From Symbiotaphrina buchneri (taxonomy: Eukaryota; Ascomycota; Symbiotaphrinales; Symbiotaphrinaceae), in NCBI GenBank assembly GCA_001599915.1, contig BCIG01000014.1:680170-744169 (forward strand): a stretch of DNA of 64,000 nt. Reading direction: 5' to 3'. The translations under genes and the position numbers were made by a program. Position 1 is the stretch's first letter, and every line of letters begins with the position of its first letter. The notes under the pieces were generated by a model. The model did not search any database and was not told the origin of the DNA. It saw only the letters and a list, made by a program, of their open reading frames with translations. Positions 20,752 to 31,895 of this stretch are shown one piece after another.

Positions 20752-21952
20752 TGTTGGGCGTGTGATTTCTCCCCACTGATTCCTATCAGAGCAAATCTCC
20801 TGCAAAAGCGAGTGTGATCCGATAAAACTGCTGTTGCCAAAAAAGACAGAGAAGTCGAAGCCAGGGGTATAAGAAGTGGTCCTTTTTCAACGCAGTATGG
20901 GGGTGGTGGAGGCTTGTGGCTTCTTATCTACGCCTTCCAGAAGCAGGCCTCCCGCCCCTGCGGCGTCTACCGATGGGACTTGGGTGTGGCGCGGCGGGTT
21001 GGTCGTCGCTGTGTGCGTGCTGCGTGTGGGCCCGCCCGACAGATAGTCCCGGCCGGTCGCGCGACTCCGCTTACGTATTGCCCAAGAACGGATTAGGCGT
21101 GGGGAAGCCTGCGAAGGAAAAGGGAGAGTTGTCGGAGAAGTGGGAAGCGTTGGTGTAGTTCTTGACAGGATGAGTGCATATGATTGGATTGAAATCTTTG
21201 TTTTTCACAGGGAGGTCTTCTCATTGGATGCTGCGAGAGGTGCTCGATGGTGTCATCCGGCGATCAGGCAGGACTCGCCCGAACGGGAAGTTGGTATTGT
21301 CGGGGTCCCCTTATTTTGCGGAAACCTTGCTTCCACAACAAAATTCTGTCGGGAAATGATCTTGCTGTATTTATTCTGGAATACGTAGCTACTGCTCAGA
21401 GACACGGGAACTTCACGCAGCGCCGATAAGAATCCAGACACGGCATAGCAGGATGACATTTCCCCGTCTGAAGGTGGGCTATCAACCACCCTTCGTGTCC
21501 CACTATCATTCTCTATGCTCCGCACCTACATACTATGCTCCCTGTGGCGCCCTGCAAGGCAGTCGCAAGAACAGAGTAATATCCACAAGCTTCCCAAATG
21601 CTTAAGACGTCCTTCTCGTCCTTCCCCTCCTCACGCTCCACGTAGATCCTCCCCCAAAGGATTCTTGTCCTTGGCCGATATCCCTGTTTTGCAACACACT
21701 AGAGCCCCTTATCTCGGGCGGCTTTCCATGCAGCTAATCCTGATCGCAAAGTAGTCTTCCCGTCTGTTATGGTATGACAATATCGTCATATGTGGAGTCC
21801 TGTGCCAGCGTTTGTGCAAGCAGCGTCTCAGCGTCGTCGTTACACGATGCGGGCGCTGTTACTTGGCCACGCTTAGATCCCGTGCCAGAGATCTTATAGG
21901 CCGAATCCGAGTGCCGTCATCCTTCTTCCTTGAGTTCCCTTTCCGCCCCCAG
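20752..21952. other. Intergenic, no gene recognised
   Basis: About 1.2 kb between the 2OG oxygenase start and the stop of the next Zn2Cys6 regulator. No convincing coding frame, repeat or RNA found. Confidence 0.5.
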
Positions 21953-23576
21953 TCAATAGCTGATCAGATCCTCATAGCCCGTTTCTGGCAAGCACACATC
22001 AGCAAGAACACATCGGCCAGCGCACTCCCCAGCCAAACCCAAAATTGTCCAACTTACCTGTAATCAATCCACCCGGCAACTCTCCGCTCTCATCCTCGCA
22101 CCACACCAGCTCCAGCACATCCAACGCGCGCTGTATATTCTGAATCCGCAGCGACTGATACAACTTCTGCAGCAACTCCCGCGCTTTATCCCTCTGTGGC
22201 CCCAGCGCCGAGTACCCGGCCGCAAACAACGGTGTGCTCATCGTGATCCAAGGCGAAAGCCGGGACGAGGGCGTCATCTGCTCCACGCAGTCGAGGATTG
22301 CCTGCACGGAGCTCTGGACGAGGGGCGAGGCTGCGGGTGTCAGGCGCACGTGCCGGTGGAGATAGAGTAGAGCGGCATGTTGGAATGCGGTGTTGGAGAG
22401 AATGAACGCTCGCACGTCCTCGGGGGACAGACGATTCGCGACTTCAGGGTAGAACGTCGGCAACGACTCGTGCTCGCGCTGCATGGTCGTGTAGATCTCC
22501 GCCTCGAGCGAGTCGGCTTCCTGCTCGATATCTTCTTCAGAGACCACAGCGGCATAACTCGCATCCCGCGTCAACCTCCGCCGCTCCCAAGCCGCAGCGC
22601 CGATCTCCCGCAGGATCCGCATCAGCGACGTCGAGAAGCCCACATAGTCGTCTAGGAAATCGTCTTCCTGAGGCACGTTCCATGCAGGCTGCCCTTTCGA
22701 CAGCCCATTGGCCGTCAGCGCCGCGGGGATCTCCAAGCTCGTGTAGATCCGGCACAGGAAGCGCTTCAGCGCGTCTTGATTCGAATCTTCCACGCGCAAC
22801 CGGCGGTACTCGTCCGAAGCCGTCATGAGCGCCCGCGCTCCCTCGAAATGCACGCGCCAGGCATCGGGCCGCTCGCGACCGGAGTAGATCTCGAATTTGC
22901 AGAGCATCAGGATGGCCGCGAGGACGGACTCGCGTTTGTGTGGCTGCAGCGCTTGGAGTTGCGTCCGCAGGTGCCCGATGCTGATGTCTTTCATGCGGAT
23001 GGCGACTTCTTCGAGGCGCTCCCCGCCGGAGAGGGTCTCGCCTAGGTTGGACCGGTGGATGGCGGACAGTGCCATGAGGGAGTAGAAGAGCGGCGGTTCT
23101 TGCAACGCCATTGGTACGAGTTGCCGGCACAGGTCGTTCTGGATGCCTGGGTGGCAGGCGCCGATGCGGGAGGCGTGGTGTACGAAATGATGGAGCAGTT
23201 CTTGGTTGGTGGTCGATAGGTTGGAGAGCGGATTGACTTCCTCCGCCATGGGCGTAGAGATCGGCAACTCGGTCTCGCTGCGAGTCGGGCGTGGACTGCG
23301 CGCGGAGGCCGTGTACACAAAGCCGCCCGTGTTTGTCTCGAGCTTCTGTGCATTCTCCTGCAAGCACTTTCCAAACCGTGACCGACTGAACGAGCGTCCT
23401 CCCCACTGCAGGTGGATCTTATAAGAGCAGTCCACGCGCGCTGCATGACATCTCGAGCACTTAGGTCTTTGCTGGTCGCACTTTTGCCTTCTTTTCCGGC
23501 ACCGCTCGCATCCGAAGTGAGACCTGCGGTGACGCACGCCGTCCCCCTGGCAGCTGATCGGAGAGGCTAGATCCAT
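21953..23576 (-). CDS. Zn2Cys6 transcription factor, 516 aa
   Basis: Two exons: 23576-22058 and 21984-21953. The 73-bp intron (GTAAGT/CCAG) replaces an unlikely tail with GLITETGYEDLISY and a stop. The zinc cluster FGCERCRKRRQKCDQQRPKC..CHAARVDC follows C-x2-C-x6-C-x6-C-x2-C-x6-C near residue 22. Downstream is a helical C-terminal domain of the fungal-specific type (NQELLHHFVHHAS, PLFYSLMALSAIH, VLAAILMLCKFEI), as in Upc2/sterol-type and related regulators. A nuclear DNA-binding regulator; target not evident. The divergent or tandem neighbour is the P450 at 24323. Confidence 0.88.
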
Positions 23577-24322
23577 CGTTCAAAGGGTATAATCGGTCAA
23601 TGACCGAAGGATATCAAGCTCTTCGGTTTGCTGTTCACCACGCTTCTGGATGGGATGACGCAAGAAAGCTTTGCGAATGCAATGCGGCGTCTGCGTCTGT
23701 TGCTACCGCAGTGGCAGTGCTGGTGTGGACCTGAGGTCACTCTCCATAGGGTTGCCCGATTATCCTGTGGCTCACTGTTGGTATGTGAAGAGTTGTCTCA
23801 TAGTATCGGGATCTCGTCTGGGATATGCGTGATTGAGCGTTGAATCCGTCGATGATGGAACTGGACTCGATGGAGGGGAATGAAGATGAGTGGGGCCATT
23901 GACCGGCTAAAAATCCGCCGATGTCCGGGGGGCGGCTGAGTCATCATCAGTCTACGACGTAGAAACACAATTTGTCAAGGACTCAAAGGCGTCTGTACGC
24001 GCCTGCAAACAAGCTGGATCCTAATGACTTTTCCTAACTTTTTTCTTTTAAATATTATTTACTTGTACCAACACCAGAGCTTTTAAAAGCCCTGATATTA
24101 TTTCACTCATTGTGCCATGTATATACGCGTTAACCATTGATCGGACCGCGGTATACTTCACGCTTGGCGTTGTTTTCCTGACTGCTATAATAATGGTCGT
24201 TACAATTGTTCGTTTTGTCCAAGGCCATCGGTGCTGGGTCTAAATCCATCTAAGAGGACAAGTTACCGGTAAGAAATGCCATATATCTTGAATCATATTC
24301 TATATGACTACAGATCCTCCAC
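23577..24322. other. Intergenic, no gene recognised
   Basis: About 745 bp separating the regulator start from the P450 stop. AT-rich stretch near 24030-24080 (TTTTCTTTTAAATATTATTTAC). No gene supported. Confidence 0.45.
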
Positions 24323-26069
24323 TCAAGCAATCTCCTCAAACCTCAAAATACACCTCTGATCCCTCGGCCGACTCGCAATAATCTGATCCGCCACATCCAT
24401 ACAACTTGTCATCTGCTCCGGCACACTTGTCGCATACTTCGAATACACCTCCCGCAGCAGGATCTTCATCTCCGCGATCGCCAGACTGCGCCACGCAACA
24501 TCAGTATATACATCCTGAAGCCACCACACAACCCAAACCACGAACCGACAAACGGCTAGGAATAGGGAAAGATCAGGAATAGGGAATAGAGAAACTCACT
24601 TCCGGCCCGTACACCCCCTTCCCCCCACGGAAAACGCATAAAAATGCCGATGTCTCTCCGCATCGCCCTTCTCCGCCAGCCAGCGCTCCGGCACGAACGC
24701 CTCCGGGCGGGGAAACACGCTCTCGTCCCAGCGGTGCAGGGTATACGCCTGCGCGCTAACAATCGCTCCGGCGGGCACGAACGTGCCGTCGATCGTGCGC
24801 CCGCCCGCGGGGACATACCTTGGGAGGGACATCGGAATCGGCGCAAAGACGCGCAAACCCTCTTTCACAACGGCGTCCAGGAAGGGGAGCTGGTCGAAGG
24901 GCGTGGTCGGGTTGGCGGACAGCTCGTCCCTGAGGCGGATCTGGATGGGTAGGCTGGAGGGGAGAGAAAGTTGGTGCAGTAGGAAACATAAAGCGTCCCC
25001 CGTCGTGTCGATCCCCGCGGCCATGTGGTCCATGCACTCGGCGGCGACGGAGATGGGCGCGGCTCTGGGCTGCATTTTGGAGGCGAGCGTGAAGGATGCG
25101 AGGGAGGGCTGGGTGCTGCCTGAGAGGACGAAGGCGTTGGATTTAGGCGCGTACTTTGCGGGGCTGAAGATTGTTTTTTTGGCGAGGTCGTACAGGAGGG
25201 GGGAGTAGTACCGGAGGTAGTTCTCTGCAGGCGTGGGAAGTTAGATGGGCGCTGGGAGGGAGAGGAGGGAGAAGGGGGTGGGGCGGACTTTGGATGCTGT
25301 TGTGGTACGACAGCTCCTGCACGAGCTCGCGGTCTGTGTCGGACGTGAGGGAGTGGCTGCCGTAGGGGTGGAAGAGGTGGTGCGTGACGCAGTCTAGCGC
25401 GTAGCAGTGCAGCCATACCTACTGTCATCAGCATAGAACTTGGAGGCGGGAATGAAGCGTGGCAAGTACATAGATATCCGCTTCGTGATTTGGAGCGTTT
25501 AGGCAGTTGGCCACGAAGTGACGCGCGTTTTCGGTGATACCGTCCAGGACCTCTGGTTTCATGATGTTCGTGTTGGCATATCGGTCTGCGAAGATCCGCT
25601 TCCTTGCCGCGTGCTGTTCAGAGTCAGACACTGCCCCTGCTCCAGCGGTTGCTAAAGCTCACCTCGTCTCTTCCAAGCGTAGTGAAAAGCGTCCTAGAAC
25701 ACATCTCATCAGCGCCCACACCAAGTATAGTGAATGCCGACAGACAGGATCTTACCTATGGCCATACTGCAAGAACAAAGTATAAAACTCCGTCTTCTCA
25801 AATCCACTGCCGCCCGACGAGTAGATCTCCTTGGCTGCCTCAACCCCGGCAAAAGACAATTCATTGGGCCCTAAGCGCACAACAGGACCGTATTTCTTGT
25901 GCAGCTCGTGGATATACAGTCGGCGCGTGGCGGCGAATTCATGGTATTTGAGAACGACGGCTGTGAAAATCGTGTACCATGGCCCCGGGGCCTTTGCGAT
26001 CGGTGATGTCAGGCGCCGAAAGAGCCATGCTGATGAGCCTGCTGCGAGGGCGAAGTAGATTATCAACAT
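24323..26069 (-). CDS. Cytochrome P450 monooxygenase, 468 aa
   Basis: Six exons: 26069-25756, 25693-25663, 25613-25470, 25418-25289, 25224-24600 and 24485-24323. The five introns are 49-114 bp and all phases close (1407 nt). An N-terminal membrane anchor (MLIIYFALAAGSSAWLF) is followed by the proline hinge APGPWY. The oxygen-binding helix reads AAGIDTTGDAL. The K-helix ExxR is KEGLRVFAP; PERW precedes the heme loop FSVGGRGCTGRN with the axial cysteine at about residue 411. Exon 2 is only 31 bp (TLFTTLGRDE). ER-bound monooxygenase; substrate unknown. Located between a Zn2Cys6 regulator and an HRI1-like gene, so it is not part of an obvious metabolite cluster. Confidence 0.9.
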
Positions 26070-26503
26070 GGTCGCTGTAGTGTTGATTCAATGTGCGCTG
26101 CAGGGGGCCTCTGTTTGTAGAAAAGTGCTGGACACTGAACGAAGAGGGCGGAGGCTGAGATAATAATACTCCATGTTCTTATCGTTCCCTGCTGGCGGCG
26201 GACCCTATCATCTGCGTCCGAAGATAATCCTCGTGGGCGCTCTCGGGCTAAACCGTAGAGAGTAACTGCTAGAGATACCAAGCCTCGGGAAAGTCCTTGC
26301 GAGATGGGCGCTATGACAAGGAAAGTAAGCACAAGAGACTCGGGAAAGGCCTTGGCTCGTAAGAATCGAGCACAGACCCTAACTCCGACAAGGGCAACCC
26401 GAAGAGACGACTGCTGCAGTCTAGCCCGGCTTCAATTCAACTGTCCGCCTCAGCAACCTCTCGAGCGAAATTACATATCCTCGCCGACCTCATGACCCGT
26501 TGA

Positions 26504-27230
26504 ATGACTTCAAATCATACAATAGTCATCGAGCAAATGACCGTCCGCCTATCCATCCGCATCAGTATCCGCTGGGTGCCCGACCCGCCGAGCGAGCCCA
26601 CCGACACGATCGTTCTCGGCGTCGGGGATTTCTTCGTCGACCTGCGCGTCAATAAGGCCGATGCCACGGTCGACTGGGGTATTGCCGGGGTGAAGGAGAC
26701 GGTGCCAACAGAGCCACGTAAGCCGAACCCAATCCAATCCCTCAGAACACTGCATGCGGGTTGAGTCCCATGTAATTGGACCCGAGATGCACACCACGCC
26801 CAGAGAGAGAGACAGAGAGATATTGATCCACCGGCGCCCCTTAGTACACTGCCGCTGGAACCACATGCTCGACTCACGCAGCGACACGCCCGATCCCGAC
26901 GAGGGGAGCTTCACGAAGTTACCCAACGGCGACGACCTAGAAACCGGCGCGATGCCGTGCCCGGAAAAAGGCGGCGCGGTGACGCCGTACGAGGAGGTCT
27001 GGCGCGAGATCCCGATCCCGCCGGGCTCGCGCTTTGCGTGGATCTTGCAGGGTGTAGCTGAGAGGACGTGGATTGGTAGAGCGGGTGGGCTGTTTATTGT
27101 TCTGCATAAGAGCGGAGATGGCGGGTTTTCGGCCAGGTGGGAGGAGTGGGTGCAGGATGGGAAGGGGGAGTGGAAGGCGAGGTATGGCATTGGGCCGGAG
27201 AAGGATGGGGTGCCGAGTATGCTTGGGTAG
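26504..27230 (+). CDS. HRI1-like protein, about 199 aa
   Basis: Two exons, 26504-26717 and 26845-27230, intron 127 bp (GTAAGC/TTAG), 600 nt in phase. ISIRWVPDPPSEPTDTIVLG, FFVDLRV, DWGIAGV, then HCRWNHMLDSRSDTPDPDEG and VTPYEEVWREI match the fungal HRI1 family, a conserved cytosolic protein named from interaction with casein kinase Hrr25 in yeast; its biochemical role is not established. The later ATG at 26537 would remove 11 residues and is an equally plausible start. Note the GGLFIVLHKSGDGGFSARWEEW tail, also family-like. Confidence 0.8.
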
Positions 27231-27437
27231 GGACCGGATGTAGAGGGTGAGGAGCAGTGGGTGGTGGGAAAGGAGGTGGATGTGTTCGGGGGACGGTATC
27301 GAGTTGAAGCACTGGAGCGGATGGAATGAGATAGACGATCAGCCCGCAGTGTGCCTATATATCCCTGCTACACCACCATATATTTCAAAGCAGACATCAC
27401 CCATACAAAAAGGAGAAGCACGATGCGGTCAACACAC

Positions 27438-30259
27438 TCAAGCATACAACCTCCCCTTCCTTAATCTGGCACCCTTACTCTCCGACTTGGCCGCCAGCGC
27501 AATCTTGCCCACCGCCGCATCCGGCTTGACATCCTGCAGCATGACGCCCACCGTCGCCGAATCCCTCGCCAGCTCCGCACCACCCATCGCCGTCCCACCC
27601 CTCGGCAACTTGACATATTTATTATTCCGCGCCAGCGCGCTCGCAAAGCCCAGAATATCCGGTCCCACAATAAACAAGTCCACAACAATCCCCGCAACCC
27701 CAGCTGCCAGGAGGGCGAACGTGCAAGCATACAGCACGCCCAGCCAAGCCCAGTTAACCGCATAGACGGTCTGGAAGCCGGTGTTCCGCGTCATCGCGCC
27801 GGTTTCGACGATATGCGAGGTATCTGTGGTTCTGTTGACGTACTGCTGCGTGTCGTCGTTGTAGTAGTTCAGGAACCCCGTCGACCAGTACGTGTTCAGC
27901 ACGGTGGCTAGCCGCGCGGTGAACAGGCTGTCGCTGACGGACATCAGGTCGACGGGCGACGAGGCCATGACTTCGGTCGGCGACGCGATGTACCGCTCGC
28001 TGTACGTCCAGCGCGTGGCGCTGGAGTTGTCCGAGTCGCTGTCGATGCCAGCCCACACCAGGTTGGACCAGAACTCGGACATGGTGTCCGGGTTGATTGC
28101 GGGCACGGTCTGGTTCTCGGCGAGAGAGCTGTCGCCGGCCTGTATTGAGCACGTCTCGCCATAGACGCAGAGAACTGTTCCGACGACGTTGAAAAACGAA
28201 TAGTTGCATGTGGTGTACGCATAGTCGTTGCTTGATCCCTGCAGTGAGTAGAGGCCAAATGATCCATAGCTGGTATTGCTGCCATCCTGATCGCCGATGG
28301 TGTCGATGATGGTGAAGGTCTTGGTTGGGCTCTGGTATACATTCGGGTCCTCGCTGGACATGTTGAGTGTACCATGTCCTCCAGCACCGGAGTACGCCTC
28401 GTCTATAGAGCCGTTTCTCAGGCTCGCACACTCGACCTTTATGAAGGTGCCAGTCACATTAAATGTGGATGCGGGGTCGACACTCTGCCCCTTGAGGCGC
28501 GTGCCGTTGAAGAGTCCATCGGTCCCACGCGTAGGGATCCCTAGGAGCGAATAATAAGTCTCCAGCGTATTGCCATCATCATCCGTCGGGTCCTCTTGTC
28601 CCGGAATGGGCATCTTCGGGTACCTTAGAATATCCGTCTCTTCGATCCAGTTCTGGCCCGACGTCAGTAGACTCGCCGTGAACAGCACATTAGCTTCATC
28701 GACGACATCTCCGCCCACCGACACGTTTCCATATCGGAAAAACACGTCCGACGCCGTCGTGTCCAGATAGAAGACCTGCGTGCTGCTGCGGCCGCCGGGA
28801 ACCTGGCTGAGCACGTGCAGCAGCGCTTGCCCACCAAGCGGAGAGAGACCCCAGAGACAGAGCAGCGCTATAGTTAAGAGGTCGATCCGTCGCAGGAAGA
28901 ATGGCTGCTTGATCGAACTGGCGACCGAATGGCTGCTCAGAAGCTGCTCCAGCGTCTGCCACGATAGAGGTCGTCAGCGTCTCGTCTCGTTGTGATAATC
29001 TGTCTTTCAGAGCCGCCGGGCGTCATCCACTCACCATCAATTGAGCGCCCCGCTCAAGCTTGAACACCGCCAGCATCCTCAGCGCCTGCGCCGCGATCGC
29101 GGCGTATACAATCGGCCACGCCGAGATGGCGATGTTCTTGGCTTCGTTGACGCGACGCGGCATGTTGTCCGAGACAGGCTTCCCGCGCAGGGCTGGTATT
29201 ACGCCGGCAAGAGCTTCGGAGAGACAGAATGGTTAGCAGTCGAGATAGGAAACGAGGGATGGGTTGCGACTCACCAATGAAGAGAAGAGGCAATATGATC
29301 GAGATCGCCCATGTCCCCACGCGCCCGGCAGTCAGCTTGCTTCGGTGATCCAGTGTCTGGGGTTCCCTTTTTGGTTTCTTGGCTGGTGGTAAATTTGCTT
29401 CCGGCACAGCTTTCTCGGACACGATGGGTTCATCCTTCTCAGTTTTGCTCGCCGTTGCTTTCTTAGCTTGAGCAGCCTTTGTCGTTCCAGCAGGCTTTGG
29501 TTTAGCAGCCTTCGCATCACCGTTAGTGGTAAATGTAGCTGTAGATTGTTTTGCGGATGGAGAAGCAGCTGTTGGACAGTCTGTTTTCGCTGCAGCAGGC
29601 TTTTTGATTGCTGCCGTTGCATTTTCTGCTATTGAAGCAGACTTGGTTGCCGACTTGACTTCGGGCTTAATTGAAGGTGCAGATGTTGGGGCAGATGTTT
29701 GAGCCTTTGGTAGACTTGGAGCAGTGGACGGTGTATTGTTTTTATTTCCAGTCGTGATGGTGCACTTTTCTGGGTTTGTTATTGCGGAGCTAGAAGCTTC
29801 GTCCTTTGGATCTTTTGACGGAGCTGGCTGGGCAGAAGCCGGAGGCGTAACAGCAGCTGGGATCAAGGGCGTTAAAGCTGCGTCATTGAGCCCTATACCA
29901 TTACCCGCATGCTCTTCGCCATCCTCTCCGTGCGTAGTATCGTTCGACTCGTCATTCTCATCGTATTCAGCGTCATCTCCAGAAACTGGATCGGAGTCAT
30001 AATAATCGTCGTCATCATCTTGGTCAAAATCAGCACCTCCCATGTCGCCGCCGTGACCCTCTTCTAGGTCGAACATATCTTTGACGTTGCCGTCAAAGGC
30101 GCCTGCGAGAAGTGCTGCGTTTCTGATGATGGCTGCTCGTTTGCGTCCGATGGGGTTGGGAGTAGCTGCTTGTGCATCGTCTCCTAGATGCTTTGGATCC
30201 AAAGTTCCCTCGTCTGGCTTCTGCATCGATGCCTTTTGCTCAGATCCTAATGAGGGCAT
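27438..30259 (-). CDS. Large fungal membrane protein with disordered N-terminal extension, 893 aa
   Basis: Three exons: 30259-29275, 29213-29035 and 28955-27438. Introns are 61 and 79 bp (both GTGAGT), 2682 nt in phase. Residues about 1-310 are disordered: an acidic tract (DQDDDDDYYDSD), then Pro/Ala/Lys-rich sequence. From LTAGRVGTWAISIILPLLFIG onward it matches a widespread uncharacterised fungal membrane family: AKNIAISAWPIVYAAIAAQ, LEQLLSSHSVASSIKQP, IDLLTIALLCLWGLSPLGGQ, a long non-cytosolic domain with many N-glycosylation sites, and a C-terminal membrane helix (LGVLYACTFALLAAGVAGIVV). Relatives that I recall start near LTAGRVGTW, so the long extension is unusual. Function unknown. Confidence 0.8.
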
Positions 30260-31895
30260 GATGAACTCGTATTGACAGTGTTTCGAGAGCTAGAGGCAAG
30301 GAAAGGTCGAGACGGCAACCAGTCCATAGAGAAGCTCTGAGTCCTGATATTATCCACATCGTACAAGGCTGGTAGTTGATCGGTGCGCACCCCTCGGATC
30401 TTTGGCATCTCAGCCCGCTCTAGACTGGCTGGCACACGCCTGCCGTCCGCCTTTTCGACCGTGCCTATAGCCGATCTAAGGGGTGCAACAACCATGTGTG
30501 CAGCTCGCGAATTTCCTGTGGCGTTGGGCCTGGGCTGGTCAGTTGACAGCCGCAGTAGACTTTGTGGCGCTAATCATATTCCCGAAGTTTTCTGTCGGCC
30601 GGTCGTCACGCTTTCCAGTGTCAAGCGTCAGGCAGATTGTTCAATCGCATGTCAAGAGCCACCTAGGTAGATGTCTCGGCACGAGATATTGGGTGGTCGC
30701 CTTACCGACAATAACATCCGCGATTAGACCTCCCCTTACTTGCCATATGGGGTAACTTTCAGCTGGGATCGGGCCTTCTCGACTCTGTACGGAGGGACGG
30801 GAAGGCTATCCGAGTCGTCCAGCCTAATCCCGTTCCACGGCTTCATGGCATTTTCGCTTCTATCGCGTCGTCCTAGGAAGGGTTGACCAATCCCCAAGGC
30901 TGTCAACCCGTCCAAAGCATCCCGCCTCCATTCCCCCACTGTCTGTGGCTGGCGGAAACCCGCCCTTGATGGCCCGACCGAGCATAGCGATGGTCCATTC
31001 TCAGCCGGTTCCAATCAATGTCAATGGGATGATGCTCCAATCAAAGTCGCAGGGTGGCTAGTGTGCTGTTCGCCGTCTGATTTGGCGTGTTCTGGACCAC
31101 AATTGGCGCCGGTCCATCGCGTAATTTAGAGATGAGCTTATCTGGTCTTGGAGAAGCTTAAAGCCTCCTCCGGACACCTGAACCCCCTTTTGTCCTCATG
31201 GGATAGCATTCAACCCGATTTGCATCGCTTAGAGACATCCTGAACGTCCCGTGTCTTTCTTCGGTAAGCTAGACATGGGAATGTGCGGCTGATTGCTTGG
31301 GACATTGTCGAATCAGATACTGTGTTCCTGCAGTTCTTGCCAATTGTTCGAGGGCCGTCCGAAACAATGGCCCGAGCTGGACCAGACTCGTCTGCCACAG
31401 GGCTACCCCATGCCGGTTATCCGGTGAATCTGCCACCTGACTCGGTATCCAAGGATCAGGTTGTACCATAACCGATCGTCAACAAACCGCCACATCAATC
31501 AGGGCGGCTGGACATGCTCGGCAGATGAGATCTGCGGGCCATGCATGCTCCATCTCCGTATGCATGCTCCATCTCCGTACGCTGTCCGAATAGCGCGATC
31601 TCGGTAGCGTGGCTCTTGCTGCAAGGTCATCTCCAGGTCCTATAGAGACCGTGTTCTAGACAATTGCGGGCTGGATATCGAAGTTATGGCTCAGCTCCTG
31701 ACAGACTCCTTCAGACAGCTGCATGTTTCCTGGGCGGGCTTGACGTGGTATACCACACACCACTGGGGGCTGTCGATGCAGGCATTGCTTATATTACCCA
31801 CTCTGCCATATGTATGATCTGTGTTTGCGAAAGCTTATACTTCACCATATCTGCTGTTGCATGCCGCAGTAACACAAGGCCGTAATCTCTCAAAG
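30260..31895. other. Divergent intergenic region
   Basis: About 1.6 kb between two outward-facing genes that both encode proteins with long disordered regions. No convincing gene. It contains a 19-bp tandem duplication at 31542-31579. Confidence 0.45.
31542..31579. repeat. Tandem duplication, 2 x 19 bp
   Basis: The unit TGCATGCTCCATCTCCGTA occurs twice head to tail without mismatch. It includes the palindrome GCATGC. About 320 bp upstream of the large disordered protein start. Confidence 0.9.

Noticed and set aside
20914-21754. Several 60-90 codon frames between the 2OG oxygenase and the regulator
   Set aside because: Short, overlapping on both strands and of random composition.
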